A DNA stretch of 64,000 bases from positions 124,001 through 188,000 of the forward strand of contig JAGTXK010000187.1 of NCBI GenBank assembly GCA_019096195.1. The letters are read 5' to 3'. The notes beneath the pieces were generated by a model that was not told the origin of the DNA, searched no databases, and saw only the letters and a list, made by a program, of their open reading frames with translations. This DNA comes from Boletus sp. NGJ (Eukaryota; Basidiomycota; Agaricomycetes; Boletales; Boletaceae). The position numbers and the translations under genes were made by a program. This document shows, piece after piece, positions 34,327-45,905 of this stretch; position 1 is the stretch's first letter, and every line of letters starts with the position of its first letter.

Positions 34327-36715
34327 TCAAAGCGGACGGATCTCACCTTGCAATGGAAGTACAATTGGCACCAAGTCTGGAATTTCGGCATAGTGCATCT
34401 GGTCACGGAACATGTACCGTACCCGTAATGATTTAGGAGTCTTTGGCGCCGGGTCGCAGAATCCCTGTATACCCGACTGCAAGCAAGCAATAAGCGCCAT
34501 ATGAATATTCCAGTACATACCCCAAAATTACCTTGGGTACTTTGTTTGACACGTATAGCTGGCTGTTATGCACGAGCGCCTGAAGAGGAATCGTCACGTC
34601 TACATCAAGACCCGCTGTTTCATTGTCCAGGGCCGTCGGCCCATAAGTGGCCTCCAAGATGACCAGTCCTAACGGGGGTAAGTAAGAAAAGGGGAACGTT
34701 GCAGTCCGCCATGACTGTTACCTCCTATCGCTCTTTCAGCATCCATATGTCTTCTCGCAGGCTCTCGCAAAAGGAGAATGGTATTCTCAGTCTCCCTCAT
34801 TACCGCCGACCTCTCCTCTTTAAGCGCTCTTCGGGCAGCATCAAAGTACCTGAATCCCCCCCGTTCAGTAAGACCCCAAAAATTAAGAGAAGCCTATCAA
34901 CGTACTTGGCACGCTGTGCACGACGGCGAGGTTTGAGTATGAATTGATATCCAAAAGCCAATGCCGTGGAAGGTATAATGATAGAATACAAAGCCAAACT
35001 GTCATTGTTCTCTGGCGAGAGAACGATCGGCAACGCCCATTTCTGCCGGAGATACGATAATCTGACGGCACATTGAGTGAAGGTACACTGATGGAGCGTC
35101 AGGTGGCTTACTCAAATCTCACGAACACCCCCCAGTTGCCTACTCCAGCAGAGGTAGAAAAGGCACTCCTTTTTCCATTCCACGTTGCCGATATGGAATA
35201 TGCCGCGCCTGGTAAGCCAATTTCCACGCCTGCTTTCAAGCGAAGGGCAAGCTCGTGGAGGAAAAAGGAATAATTTACTGTGAAGCATGATTCTGCGCCG
35301 TGAAGAATCAGGCCATACGACCACGATCTAACACCTGCGCCGAAGCCAGTAATTGACCCAGGTCCGTTGTCAAACATGGGTTCGGTGGGGTCTGGTGCCT
35401 GCGTGTAGTCTTCTGGTAACGTCAGATCAAACGGCTTTGACGAGTGCACGTGCCATTCTAGACGACCAGCAGGTGACCCTGGCGAGAACGTCCAAGTTGC
35501 TGATGCCTGAGTTGGCGAATGACGGAACAATCGGCGACCGAGAGATAAGGTTAAGAAAGGGGGTAAGGTTCGCCACAAAGAGGGAACAAGACCCATTCGG
35601 AGCACAACGGCATTGTTGTTGTCATTGTATGTCGTCGCTGCGGCGATGATGTGAGGTTTCAGGAATCCCGCTGTCAACTGCATTGGAAGGCATTCGCGGG
35701 TCCCCTGAGTGACGAGCCAAAGTGTGTGGCGAACGTGTGAAGCTCACCTCGAGTGCGAATCGCGGGGAAAATTGATGCTGTAGCGTTCCCGTTAAAGTAC
35801 GGGTGATACTCCGTGGGCCCGGCTGAGCATGACCACTGAGGGCGACGGTAGTTTTGGGTCCCAGAGACTTCTAGAGGGTGTGTATCAGATCAATCAGATT
35901 GAGTTGGGATGGAAGAGATCCGACCGTAACACTCTGGCGGACACCCAAACTGGTAACGCCAATGCCACGTATGCGGTTGATAATATTTCCGGGATTCGGT
36001 GTGGAATCACCGCCGAATAGGGAGGAAGCATTGATTGTACAGATAACCGAGCCCCTGGGCTGAAGAAGTTGTTCAAGGGTGTCATGGCGGCGATCAAATT
36101 CCCATTCATTGAGTGCCGCCATGATCTGATTTTCCCTTCGCTGAGCATTTTGGTTTGGGGTTTCAATATCGAGAGCGTACTTCTTCGTTATCTTTTGATC
36201 GCAGCTCCGTGGGCCATTTCCATTTCAGACCCTCTGGCCCTGCGTAACGAGGAACAGGAGAATTATAACAAGACCTGGGAGCGACGGCGGACTGCGCACG
36301 GCTTACCCAGGCGATCATAGACTTGGCTGCCGGAGTGAGACACGAGCGGCGCGGAGGAGACAAGGGGGAACTGGTAACGCACCGGAGAAACGGATCTGAC
36401 AGTACTATTTTACACGGCAGTTACGTCCACGAAGTCCTGGGAGCGTCGGTCATCTCACCTTCATAAGCTTTCTGGACTTCGAGAAACTTGGAGGCAGCAG
36501 TGTCCTTGGTGCGCTCGTCGTGTTGCTTGTCAGGATGAAAAATGACCGACAACGTTTTGTAGCGGTCCCTTATCTCGCTCTGGGAGGCGGTATTGGGCAA
36601 ATTGAGCACCGCACTGAGTCAAGGGTCAGCTAGAAACTCGAGGGCGATGCTATGGGACTGACTAGAGGTAGTCTCTGGTGTGTTCGGTGGAGGCCATGTC
36701 GGTGTCCTCACACAT
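34327..36715 (-). CDS. DNAJC11: DNAJC11-type J-domain protein
   Basis: Animal DNAJC11 is a mitochondrial protein tied to the MICOS/SAM bridging complex and cristae organisation. The start is MCEDTDMASTEHTRDYLY at 36715, or the Met six residues later. The J domain reads AVLNLPNTASQSEIRDRYK, LSVIFHPDKQHDERTKD and SKFLEVQKAYE, with the HPD motif. Then come VYDRLG, GLKWKWPTELRSKDNEE, RRENQIMAALNEWE and the beta-rich middle that aligns with DNAJC11 (SVICTINASSLFGG; GFGAGVRSWSYGLILHG; LKAGVEIGLPGAAYS). Next is a hydrophobic segment, LALYSIIIPSTALAFGYQF, followed by KPRRRAQRAKY. The C-terminal domain (DUF3395-like) has LVILEATYG, DVTIPLQALVHNSQLYV, GIQGFCDPAPKTPKSLRVRY and MHYAEIPDLVPIVLPLQG, with a stop at 34327-34329. 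Multiple introns fit. Fungal function is inferred from the family only. Confidence 0.88.
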
Positions 36716-36821
36716 TGCACTCGCGTTCGACGCAATAGTCATGTGATGTTTGCATCATTTCCCACGCCTGCTTAGTGCCACGTCGGCGAGCGACTCAGTC
36801 TTGGCTTGGACCTACAACATC
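36716..36821. promoter_or_regulatory. Shared upstream region of the J-protein (-) and SURF4 (+)
   Basis: Only about 106 bp lie between the two divergent start codons, so the promoters must overlap. No element was identified. Confidence 0.45.
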
Positions 36822-38054
36822 ATGACCTCCCGCATAAACATTGGCCGCCCAGTCGCACCCAGCTACAACGCTGACCCACACGGCTTCTCCAATTCGCGCC
36901 CCCACTCCGGCTACAGAGCCGCAAACCCCGACGACCCGCTGGAAAAACTAAGGGTTCTCGCAAAACAGGTCGAGGATGCCATCGAGGTCTACTCGCAGCC
37001 CCTCCGGCCCCACCTCCCCGCAATCGGTCGCTCCCTAATCGTCGTCACATTTTACGAGGACGCCCTCAGAATTGTCACACAGTGGAGTGACCAGCTCTGG
37101 TATCTGCAAACGTATGTTTTTCGCTTCCGTCTTCCTCCGTTCTCTCAACCCTTTTAACAGTCACAGACACTTTTACTGGGGTCTATCTCATCTTTTCCTA
37201 ATTTTGAACGTCATCGTGCGTGTTTTTCTTCTATGCCTCTCCCTGTGAGTCAACCGCGACAAATGTAGGTCATGCTGGCAGCAGCCTCCTCCGTTATATT
37301 GAAGCGTTTCACGGAATACGCAGTCCTTGGTCTCCTCCTTGTCGTCGTCTCGCAAGGCTTCGGTTATGGCCTCATTTTTGACTTGAACTTTTTCCTCCGA
37401 AATCTCAGTGTGATCGGTGGTCTCGTCATGGTGTTCAGTGAGACACTCATCTCGAGAAAGAAAAATTTTGCCGGTCTACCCTCGATAAGCGAGACAGACC
37501 GCAAGAAATAGTCTGTGACGTTCTTCAACTCTCTTTGGTCCCTCTGATTTCTCTTCTCTAGTTTCCTCCTCGCTGGACGCGTCTTGCTCATATTCTTGTT
37601 CATTGGATTCATTCTTCAGGGCAAATGGAGCATAGGTCGTGTATTCGTCTCCCTTTTTGGTCTTGCCGCATGCATCATGGTTGCTGTCGGCTTCAAAGCC
37701 AAGTGGTCTGCTACCTTCTTGGTCATCGTGCTGAGTGTCTTCAACGTCTTCGCCAACAATTGGTGGAGTGTACACAGTGCGCATCCTCAGCGTGACTTCC
37801 TCAAGTATGTATCTGGTCGACTTCTAGTGCGCGTCACTTAATTGTATCCCTCAGATATGATTTTTTCCAGACACTCTGTATGTTGCTCGGGTAATGTCGG
37901 GGTATCGGTTCCTTACTGTTTCCACAGCGATCGTCGGTGGTCTTATCCTTCTTGTGAACATTGGACCAGGTGAAGCTCTTTTGAAGTACCATCCTCTTGC
38001 CATTGACTTTTTTCAGGTGGTCTCTCCGTGGACGAAAAGAAGAAAACATATTGA
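36822..38054 (+). CDS. ERV29: SURF4/Erv29 ER cargo receptor
   Basis: This polytopic receptor packs soluble secretory cargo into COPII vesicles and cycles between ER and Golgi. The start is MTSRINIGRPVAPSYN at 36822. Blocks typical of the family follow: LAKQVEDAIEVYSQPLRPHL, FYEDALRIVTQWSDQLWYL, FLRNLSVIGGLVMVFSETL, FAGLPSISETDRKK, FLLAGRVLLIFLFIGFIL, NVFANNWWSVHSAHPQRDFLK, YDFFQTLSIVGGLILLVNIG and GPGGLSVDEKKKTY. The stop is at 38052-38054. It has six or seven hydrophobic helices. The last four residues, KKTY, form a KKXX retrieval signal, as expected for an ER-Golgi cycling protein. Splices rebuild the conserved blocks with no gap, so the call is firm. Confidence 0.95.
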
Positions 38055-38321
38055 GTGGCTACAGTGGTCTGTCAGTACTCTGCGCCTGCGAGGTAGTTCC
38101 GCGGACGACGCGCTGGAGGGTGGAGATACATCGTGGTGGCTACATTTCGACCCCGAGTACATATGCAAAATATCCAGTCACTCAGGTACCTTTGCGTGTG
38201 TGAGATTCACGAGTGACTCGGAGTTGTACTCTTTCGTACTTTGTTCCGCTAATTACAGAGGTAATTAGTCACGTGGTAATATTCTCGAGTTTGAGCCAGC
38301 GAACGACACCTTTTGGCCAAG

Positions 38322-40922
38322 ATGAGCAATGTCAAGGTATACACCGTCAACGGCGCCGTTGCGGGATCGTCATCCTCGATACCCGACTGGCTCACGAGAA
38401 CCAGGTCAACGAAAACAAAGGGAAAGCGGGCCCTCCGAGAACATGTCGAGGGTCAGATAGAACTCATCCAGGGATTCGAGTTTCCAGAGGCGAGCAACAA
38501 AATCAAAACCACGCGGGACGGACACCATGCAATCGCAACGGGGACGTATAAACCCCAAATGCGGGTCTGGGATCTGGACGAGCTCACCCTCAAATTCGAG
38601 CGACACGGCGATGCCGAGAACGTCGACTTCATTGTAAGTAAGTCTTCCCGGCCTTTTTTTTTCTTCGCTGTCCAAGTTCGTAATGAGGACGCGGTATGCT
38701 CAGCCATAGATTACAGATACTGTCAGACGACTGGACAAAGACGATACACCTCCAAAACGACCGTACGGTTGAGCTGCACACGCAGGGCGGTTTCCATTAT
38801 CGGACGCGCATCCCCCGTTTCGGTCGTTCTATCGCATACCACTACCCATCCTGCGATGCCCTCGTTTCTGCCTCCGGAAACGATATATACCGTCTCAATC
38901 TCGAACAAGGGCGTTTCATGAACCCGCTCGTGCTCAGCGTTCGAGAGGACAACCCCATCCTCGGGGTCAACTGCATAGACATCAATCCAGCGCATCACCT
39001 GTTGGCGTTTGGGATCGACGGGCGTGCGAGCGTGCAATTCTGGGACCCCCGTTCACGTTCCATCGTCGGCGTTCTCGATCTACCCAGAGGTCGTATCGCG
39101 CGCAGTACGGGACGGGCCAGGGTGACGCTCCCGGGTGTCGACGATGAATCGTCGTCGGACTCTCTGGCGGTGACAGCTATTGCAGCGAGGTCCGACGGAC
39201 TCTCATATGCGATCGGTACGTCTACGGGGCACACGCTCCTCTACGATATACGTTCACCACGGCCGTTCGCGTTCAAAGACCAAGGGTATGGTTTACCAGT
39301 GAAAAATGTCGCTTGGCTCGAAGGTGGCAGCCGCATGGCGGGCGACGGGATGGTCCTCAGTGCGGATAAAAAAGTCGTCAAAATTTGGGACCGGAATACG
39401 GTAGGGATTGTCCTCTTCGTATTGTGATATACGCTCATGACCTTTCCAGCCGTCATCGAATTTTGTATCCATCACTCCGGCCACTGACCTCAACGACATT
39501 CATCACATACCGGGGAGCGGTTTACTCCTCACTGCCAACGAAGGCATCAAAATGGCATCGTATTATATCCCTCAGCTCGGTCCAGCACCCCGTTGGGCGA
39601 GTTTCCTTGAAAACATTACGGAGGAAATGGAGGACCAAAGTGTACGCAACGTGTACGAAGACTACAAATTCATCGAGAGGAGCGAGTTACGGACGTACGT
39701 TCTCCTACCCTGTCACTCGTGTATGGCGCGCTGATCCTTTATCCCTCGTACGCAGCCTCGGGCTGGATCACCTCATTGGCACGCCTGCACTCAAACCATA
39801 CATGCACGGCTACTTTGTGTCGCTCAAACTTTATGAGACTGCGCGCGTTATCGCCAATCCTTTTGCATATGCAGAGCACCGCGAGAAACTTGTCAAAGAA
39901 CGCCTCGAAAAATTGGCGGATACCCGTATACGTACGCGCAAGGATAGCGCTGCGAGGTCTGTCGGAGTCAACAAGGCCCTCGCAGAGAGGATTGAACGAA
40001 ATGCAGAGCGGGAGCGGAGGAGAGACGAGAAGAAAAGGGCGAGAAAGACTAAGAAAACTACGGAGGAGGGAGCGGACGAGGCGAACGAGGCGATGCCTGT
40101 GGATGAAGAGGTGGTGGCCGGTGAAGAGCAGCTCACGCTTCTCAACGATCCTCGGTTCAAAGAATTGTTTGAAAACCGTGACTTCGCAGTGGACGAGACG
40201 AGCAGGGAGTACGCTCTCCTCAATCCCTCTTCCGTCGCAATGAAGAATGCAAATTCATCCCGGGGGAAGACAGCCGTGGAAGATGAGGAGGATGAGAGTG
40301 ATAAAATGTCATCCGACGGCTTGGGTGGTAGCTCTGAGGAGAGCAACGAGGATGACGAAGACAGTGATGACAGTTCCGATGCCGGCGGTGGGTATAGAGG
40401 GAACACTTTCATTTCCGGTCACTGATGACATCTGCTGCAGAGCTGAACAAACATGACCCCCGATCTAGACCAGGGCAGAAAAACGCGCGTCTCCAGCAAG
40501 TCTACGCACAGACACGCGACGCCAACCGACAGTCGAATAAAGTCCATTTCGTACCCTTGATAGCTCAAACGACGACGCCAGCTGGCAAGACGAACGACAA
40601 GGACGCTTCGTATGGACAACGTCTTGTTTCTCGGCAGCTGTCAAAGTCCGCTGTTGAATCACCTTCGACGGTGCGGTTTAGTGCGGACGGTGGGATGGAG
40701 ATAAGTTTTACTCCCTCTGGAACTGGCGATGACAACACAATGATGCCCGCGCGAAAGAAGAAGGATATCCGAAAGGGCGTGGAAGTATTCGGGGCGGGTA
40801 TGGAGCGGGGCATGGAAGAGGCGAGAGACGAGATAAGCGAAAGCGAGCGGAGTGGTCGAAAGCAACGTAGAAAGGGGATGCGGAGCGGTAGTAGAAACGT
40901 TTTCAGACGGTTGAGTTCGTAG
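38322..40922 (+). CDS. ENP2: Nol10/Enp2 WD-repeat nucleolar ribosome-biogenesis protein
   Basis: It is a component of the small-subunit processome in the nucleolus. The start is MSNVKVYTVNGAVAGSSSSI at 38322. IPDWLTRTRSTKTKGKRALR and IELIQGFEFPEASNKIK are the family's N-terminal signature. WD-type repeats follow, such as YKPQMRVWDLDELTLKFERH, FLENITEEMEDQSVRNVY and YEDYKFIERSEL. Then come LGLDHLIGTPALKPYMHGYF and a basic coiled region with KLVKERLEKLADTRIR. The NUC153 motif LLNDPRFKELFENRDFAVD is present. A run of acidic residues and a Lys/Arg-rich tail complete it, with the stop at 40920-40922. The length, about 750 residues, fits. The next gene on the same strand starts about 33 nt after the stop. 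Confidence 0.94.
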
Positions 40923-40955
40923 CTGTGGCCAATTCCTTCTTTGTCTCTACGTGTG

Positions 40956-41633
40956 ATGGCAGATCATTGTAAGTCGTTGCAAGACAATCTCCTCCGACCC
41001 AAACTCGTCTGAGAGACGCTACGTTGTAGCAACACAATCTCAATATGCTGCCGTTGCGCGCGTACCACTCATAAAGTCGCCTGCAGTGAGGGTACCCCAG
41101 CCAGTCCGTCATTCCCGTTTCACCACCTCCATCCCCCGATCTCACTCGCACGCTTCTCTCTTCCAGGTCGAACTAGCCCCAGACATCCACCCTCTTCCCG
41201 ACAGTGTCACACCTTATGTGAGTGTCTCGCAGGTGTCCGAACCAAAGCTCCGCACCAACCATCTCCCGATTCGCAGTTCGCATATCCGTTCGTGCTCGAA
41301 CCACACACCCTCACCTTCGAGTCATCACGACGAAGCACGCTCGCCACCTACGCCGCACGGCGCGAAGGAGTCCTCCGGTCCCGCGAGGACGAAAAGGAAC
41401 AACGACGACGGGAAGCGCTCAGACGGGTCGCTCCTGGGTTCGACGGCAACAACACCCCACTCGAGCCCGTGCGTCACGCCGCGTCTGAGAAACAACCATC
41501 TTTGGAGCCACCGACCGGCGAGGGCGGCCAGGTGTTGGAGAGCAGAGGGACTCGGAGCGTCGATGTCATGGACGGTCTCGTGGACGAACTCGAGAGGATG
41601 GTGACGGCTGCGACTGCGACGACTACACGCTAG
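40956..41633 (+). CDS. Small protein of unrecognised family
   Basis: A spliced model of three exons reads MADH, then LRVPQPVRHSRFTTSIPR with FQVELAPDIHPLPDSVTPY, then FAYPFVLEPHTLTFESSRRS, TLATYAARREGVL and RRREALRRVAPGF, ending near VMDGLVDELERMVTAA with a stop at 41631-41633. Donors (gtaagt, gtgagt) and acceptors (cctgcag, attcgcag) are normal. The Arg/Glu-rich helical middle and the PFVLEPHTLTFES block look conserved rather than random, but I cannot name the family. The first exon is only 13 nt long and is the weakest part; translation could start elsewhere. The gene begins 33 nt after the Nol10 stop, so its promoter would lie inside Nol10 or the two are co-transcribed. Confidence 0.55.
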
Positions 41634-43099
41634 GGCGACGTGATGGAGTTTTTTCGTGTGTGTATGTGTACTGACGCGGTTGCGTCGTCCCCTCTAATCT
41701 CACTCGACGACTACTGGGACCGAGGTGTCTACACGATGAGGCAGGCAGCCGTCGACACCTGGTAATCGAGAGCGACCAATCTGCTTGAATTGATGTGAGG
41801 AGCGTGGTCGAGCCGCCATTGCACGGTATGACACTACACGGATCTCATGCGTCGGCCAAAATTAGGCTCGCCGTCTAATTCTCTCATGATCGCACGCATG
41901 AAAACGGGTTATTGGAAGCGACCCGGCCACGGTGGTGGTCTGGAAGATAAAATCTTTTCCTCCACATCGAGTAACACTCGTCCTCATCCATATCCTACTG
42001 TCTTCTTTGAAACCAGCTTCAAGGTCAGTGCAGAGATAAACAAATCCTCGACTTACTCAGGCTAACTTGCGATCTTGGAGTAAACAGCCATCGGTCGGTA
42101 CGATGCAGAGCTTCGGATGTTCGCTCGTGTGCTTGAATACTTTAATCGTGAAGGATCATTTCAGACAGTCCACCAAGGCATCGCGACCCAAACACTGCGA
42201 TGTGGGGTGAACGAGAACGCGTTTGCAAACTGCGGGAAACGATGGCTGTATCTTATCGATCTATGTGCGTCTCCTCTTGATTACTGGGATTTTTTTTGTT
42301 TTTGACCTGTTGTTAGCCAAAAGGACGAGGGAGTACAACGATTACCCCTACTCTATCCGTCTGGATGATTGCACGACCGAGGGATGTGAGTTGGCCTTTT
42401 CCAAGCTGTCATCATCAACAATTACAAATCGATTGGTGCCGGTGTGTTGTCACCGCTGTTGAGTTCGATTCAGCACTAGAAGATGAGATTCCACGGTCTC
42501 TTTGGATGAATGCCATGAGGGGGGGAGCAGAGTACAACGTGTGTTCTCCATTCTTCCGCCCGCACACAGCTTGAGTGACCATATTATATAGTTCAACCAT
42601 CCTGAAAATCTCTGGAATACCCTGGCCACGTTCGGTCACCCATCCTTTACTAAGTTAGGCAGGAACATGATGATCCGGGGATCCGATCGTCTGGAAAACG
42701 TACCGACGTTGTCACTCCATTTTGTGCTCTCTTTGAGAGCGTGATATTGTGGTTTGAGCCTTTGGGATGCAATTCGACACCCGATCCTTGAGCGTTGTGT
42801 GGCTCAGTCCGACGCCGGATAATCTGAATGCACCGAGGCCATGCATGCAATTGCGACGTGCCTGACACCATGACTCGACCTTTTGATTCTTAAATCGTCA
42901 GGAAAGTTCCCGTGGAGCAAAAGTGCCAACCGCTATTCACGGTTGTGCCCGTTGGTCCTTCATCATGCCCTCCCCTTTGGACATTCACTTTCATTCCGTG
43001 TGGATTCATCCCAGTGTCTCTGTTGGGATGATTTTGGAAAAATTACACTACATGTAGTATGACAAAAGTACTATCTTATCTTGATCGAGCATTCGTATA
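41634..43099. other. Intergenic region with one weak spliced fragment
   Basis: Apart from the fragment at 42088-42479, listed separately, I see no supported gene. The part at 42480-43099 has only short frames and ends at the coiled-coil gene's stop. Confidence 0.4.
42088..42479 (+). pseudogene. Spliced protein-like fragment of unknown family, possibly a gene remnant
   Basis: Three consecutive exons join with normal GT-AG borders: IGRYDAELRMFARVLEYFNR through CGKRWLYLIDL; then SKRTREYNDYPYSIRLDD to TTEG; then SVIINNYKSIGAGVLSP, ending SSIQH with a TAG at 42477-42479. An upstream open stretch at 41847-42023 ends in TVFFETSFK at a good donor, and its sense fits, but its phase does not match the next exon. 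The piece therefore lacks a proper start. Either an exon is missing or this is a broken gene. No family was recognised. Confidence 0.35.
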
Positions 43100-44993
43100 T
43101 TAATTATTTGATGTACCCCATGGGTCTTCTCCCGCTGACCCTCTAGACGTGGACGACCATCCTGATCGCAGGGGGTTACTGCCAGGATCAGCGTCATGCG
43201 TTTTGTGTGAGACTTGTGGAGGTCTTTGAGTTGACGAGTAGGTTCCCGACATGGAGAAACCAGAGCTTGATCCAGCAGATGCAAACGTGGCCGAGGATGG
43301 TGAGAACGACCCCTGGCCGTTCGTCAAGAGGTGTCCGCCCGAAGGAAACCCGCCGGAAGCATTGGGCGATGAAAGCGACACCCGCAAATTCCGCGTCGGT
43401 TCAAAAGGGGGAGCTTTGCTGGATAATGTCGACGAGCTCATGGAACTCGCTGAGCGAGACAGCAATGATGACGTGGATTGGGGAAAAATCGTGTTCGTGG
43501 AGTGGGACAACGCCGGCGTTGCTGAGAGGGTAAACCCTGAAGACGTTGACGAGGAAGACGAGTGTAGGGGCCCTGAAGGATGAGCTAGGCCAGGAGGATG
43601 TGATGGTCCTGAAGCACTGAGGTCGTTGCTGATTCGGTAGGTGGAATGAGACCGGAGCTGGTGGCGAGGAAAGTGCGGAGGCGATATCGGCGGTTGACTG
43701 ATTCTCTGTGCAAGTGGACGTCCGATCGTACCGGGATGCGACTGGCGCCGCCGCTGTGTTTCCGTCCTCGATGGATCTCCATACAAACAATCCCATACGT
43801 CGCCATTCTGGAAACCGCCCCGTTCTGCGGCTTCGATTTCCCGTTGGATCTCTGCGAGCTGGGCCTCGAGATCCGGGATCACAGAGTTCTCGAGCCTCTC
43901 CTTCTTCACCGTCAATCGCTCTAGCCTCTGGTTCACTGTTGCACACTCTCCCTTCATGCTCTCCTTCCTTTTCCTCCCCTCTTCTTCTCGTTTTTCTCGT
44001 TCCGCTCTGACCGCGTCAGCTTCAACCTCCACCGTTCTCAGAACATCTTCGGCTTCCGACTGCTTTTCCTTCAGTCCTAGTAACTCTTGTTCGTCGGCTG
44101 CTGTCAGCTGTTGAACCTGTTCCCGGCCTTCGTTGGCACGTCGCACGGCATCTTCAAGGGCACGGACACGTTGGCGTGCTTTGCCTTCTGCAACGCCGGC
44201 TTTCTCCGACGCTCGTTTCAGTACGTCGATCTCAGCGCGCAAGCTGGTTGTAGTTTTATTGGCGTCGCGTCTCGCGGATTTGAGAGTCGTTTGTAGCGTA
44301 GCCTGTTCTGCGTGGAGGGCGTTTAGCTGATGGGAGAGCGTTGGTAGGTGTTCTTCCGGAGTGGGCGTGGGGGAAGTGGATGGAGCGGACGGAGAACATT
44401 CGTTGGCGTTACTCGAGGGCGCAGACAGAGTCTCTGGCGCCACGATAGCATGATGATCATCGCTTCGCTCGTTATCCGGGGTGGTGCTCTCAGCGTCTAC
44501 ATCGCACGCTCAGCGTACACCACACCACGCTGGACACACGTGTACACTCACCTTCGGTAGTGACCTGCTTTCGCATCGTCCCTCCGCTGACGAGCGCCAG
44601 GTCAATGTCATACAGTCTTCCAGGGTGTAATCCGTAGATGACGATGATAGCTTCGTCAGCGTGATCGTTCAAGCGAAGGATGACGCGCTTCCAATTTGAG
44701 CTATTCACGTCTACGGAGAGCCCATGAGACATCGCGTCTGCGATAATTCCGCGCGGGTCCAAGCTGACATCATTGTTCGTGTCGTTCGAGATGTCACCGG
44801 TGGGTTCCGGTTCAGGCTCATCGTCTGTGGTATGTCGAGCGTCAAGGGATGACGAAAGGATGAATGTAGCGGAAACGGATGTGATTTCTCGTACTGCAAG
44901 CGTAAGATGGGGTGTCCATGGACGTATGGTATGCCACTCAGAGGGGCTAGATGTAGATGGATCCGGAGCAGGCGTGGTTGGCACATCACCCAT
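43100..44993 (-). CDS. Coiled-coil protein with N-terminal beta-rich (FN3-like) domain, unknown function
   Basis: Two exons. The first starts MGDVPTTPAPDPSTSSPSEW at 44993 and holds a compact domain ending NWKRVILRLNDHADEAIIVI and YGLHPGRLYDIDLALVSGG, which looks like a fibronectin-III or Ig-type fold. A short intron (gtgagt to gatgtag) leads to a Ser/Pro linker. Next is a heptad-rich coiled coil of about 170 residues (HQLNALHAEQATLQTTLKSA through LEAQLAEIQREIEAAERGG). It is followed by GDVWDCLYGDPSR and a disordered Ser-rich tail of about 220 residues, stop at 43100. The layout recalls basidiomycete proteins labelled acrB-like ubiquitination-network proteins, but that link is from memory and weak. 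Coiled coil and exon structure are clear; the function is not. Confidence 0.7.
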
Positions 44994-45229
44994 GTCAAGT
45001 GGTAGATTGTACTGTCCAAAGACGCGCGTAGTGGCTTATGTTTTGAACAGCGAAGAGATCCAAGAAAATGTGTCGAGTATCTGTTCTGCAGTGACTCGCG
45101 CGTTCACTCGTGCTGGGGCGTCAGTGGCGTTGTGGCAACTCGTGGTAAGCGTTGTTTGGATCTAAAGTCTCTGGTAAATACCCAAATAAGGAAGGCTTGA
45201 TATGATAGTCTGGTCGAGGAGACCATGGA

Positions 45230-45790
45230 AGCTCCCCACCCACTTCATCTAAAGCTACCTTTCTACTCTACGGTTGTGATTTACAGCCTAGACCAGCGGC
45301 TGGACGTCGTGTGCAGGATCCGCTTTGGGAGTGTTGATACCAGAGTTATGCCACGAGTCTTGTCCGTGAAAGGTCGTCAGGAGCGGCGTAGGTATTGTCC
45401 GAATTCCCACTCTACCACCACCAACATCCCATAATGCACGCTGCGGACCTAGTAGTATCGGACGCTTGAGCGATTGTGGATATATGTATGTTGACAAGTG
45501 GGTTGGGTGTACGCCAGGCGAGTAGGCTGCGTCAAGGCTCGGCGCGAGAACTTTGGTACCGGTTCCCATAATACTCGGCGTGTCGACTGCTGGGAGAGAG
45601 GGATCCAAGTGCAACCACCCGAGTATTCATATGAGCACACCAAAAACGCGTGCTGGCGGTGGGCTCGCATTGAGAACCAGAGTGGACACGAAATACAAGG
45701 CAATTAGCTTCGTACTTGAGACCACGACCATTACTACCGACGGCAAGTTCAAGGATCGAGCAGTTCGAACAAATCCCCAAGCCGCAGTGG
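45230..45790 (-). pseudogene. Degraded partial tandem copy of the neighbouring F-box gene's 3' part
   Basis: The minus strand here aligns base by base with 45930-46510 inside the next gene, for example at the LPAVDTPSI block, at LKRP(I/M)(L/V)LGP(Q/H)RA and at GGRVGI/RGRVGI. Relative to the intact copy it has a stop and frame changes before the LHLDPSLPAVDTPS stretch, and it ends early at PAHDVQPLV. No F-box or 5' exons precede it. It is therefore a 3'-only duplication that has decayed. Confidence 0.75.
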
Positions 45791-45905
45791 AATTGTAGTC
45801 AAGGCTACTCTAGTACTCTCTCCACGCCTAAGGTATCCGGAAACTGCCACCTCTGAGGGGTACAGTACAAGTAGAGGATGACACCAGTGAGAATGATGCC
45901 ACTAC

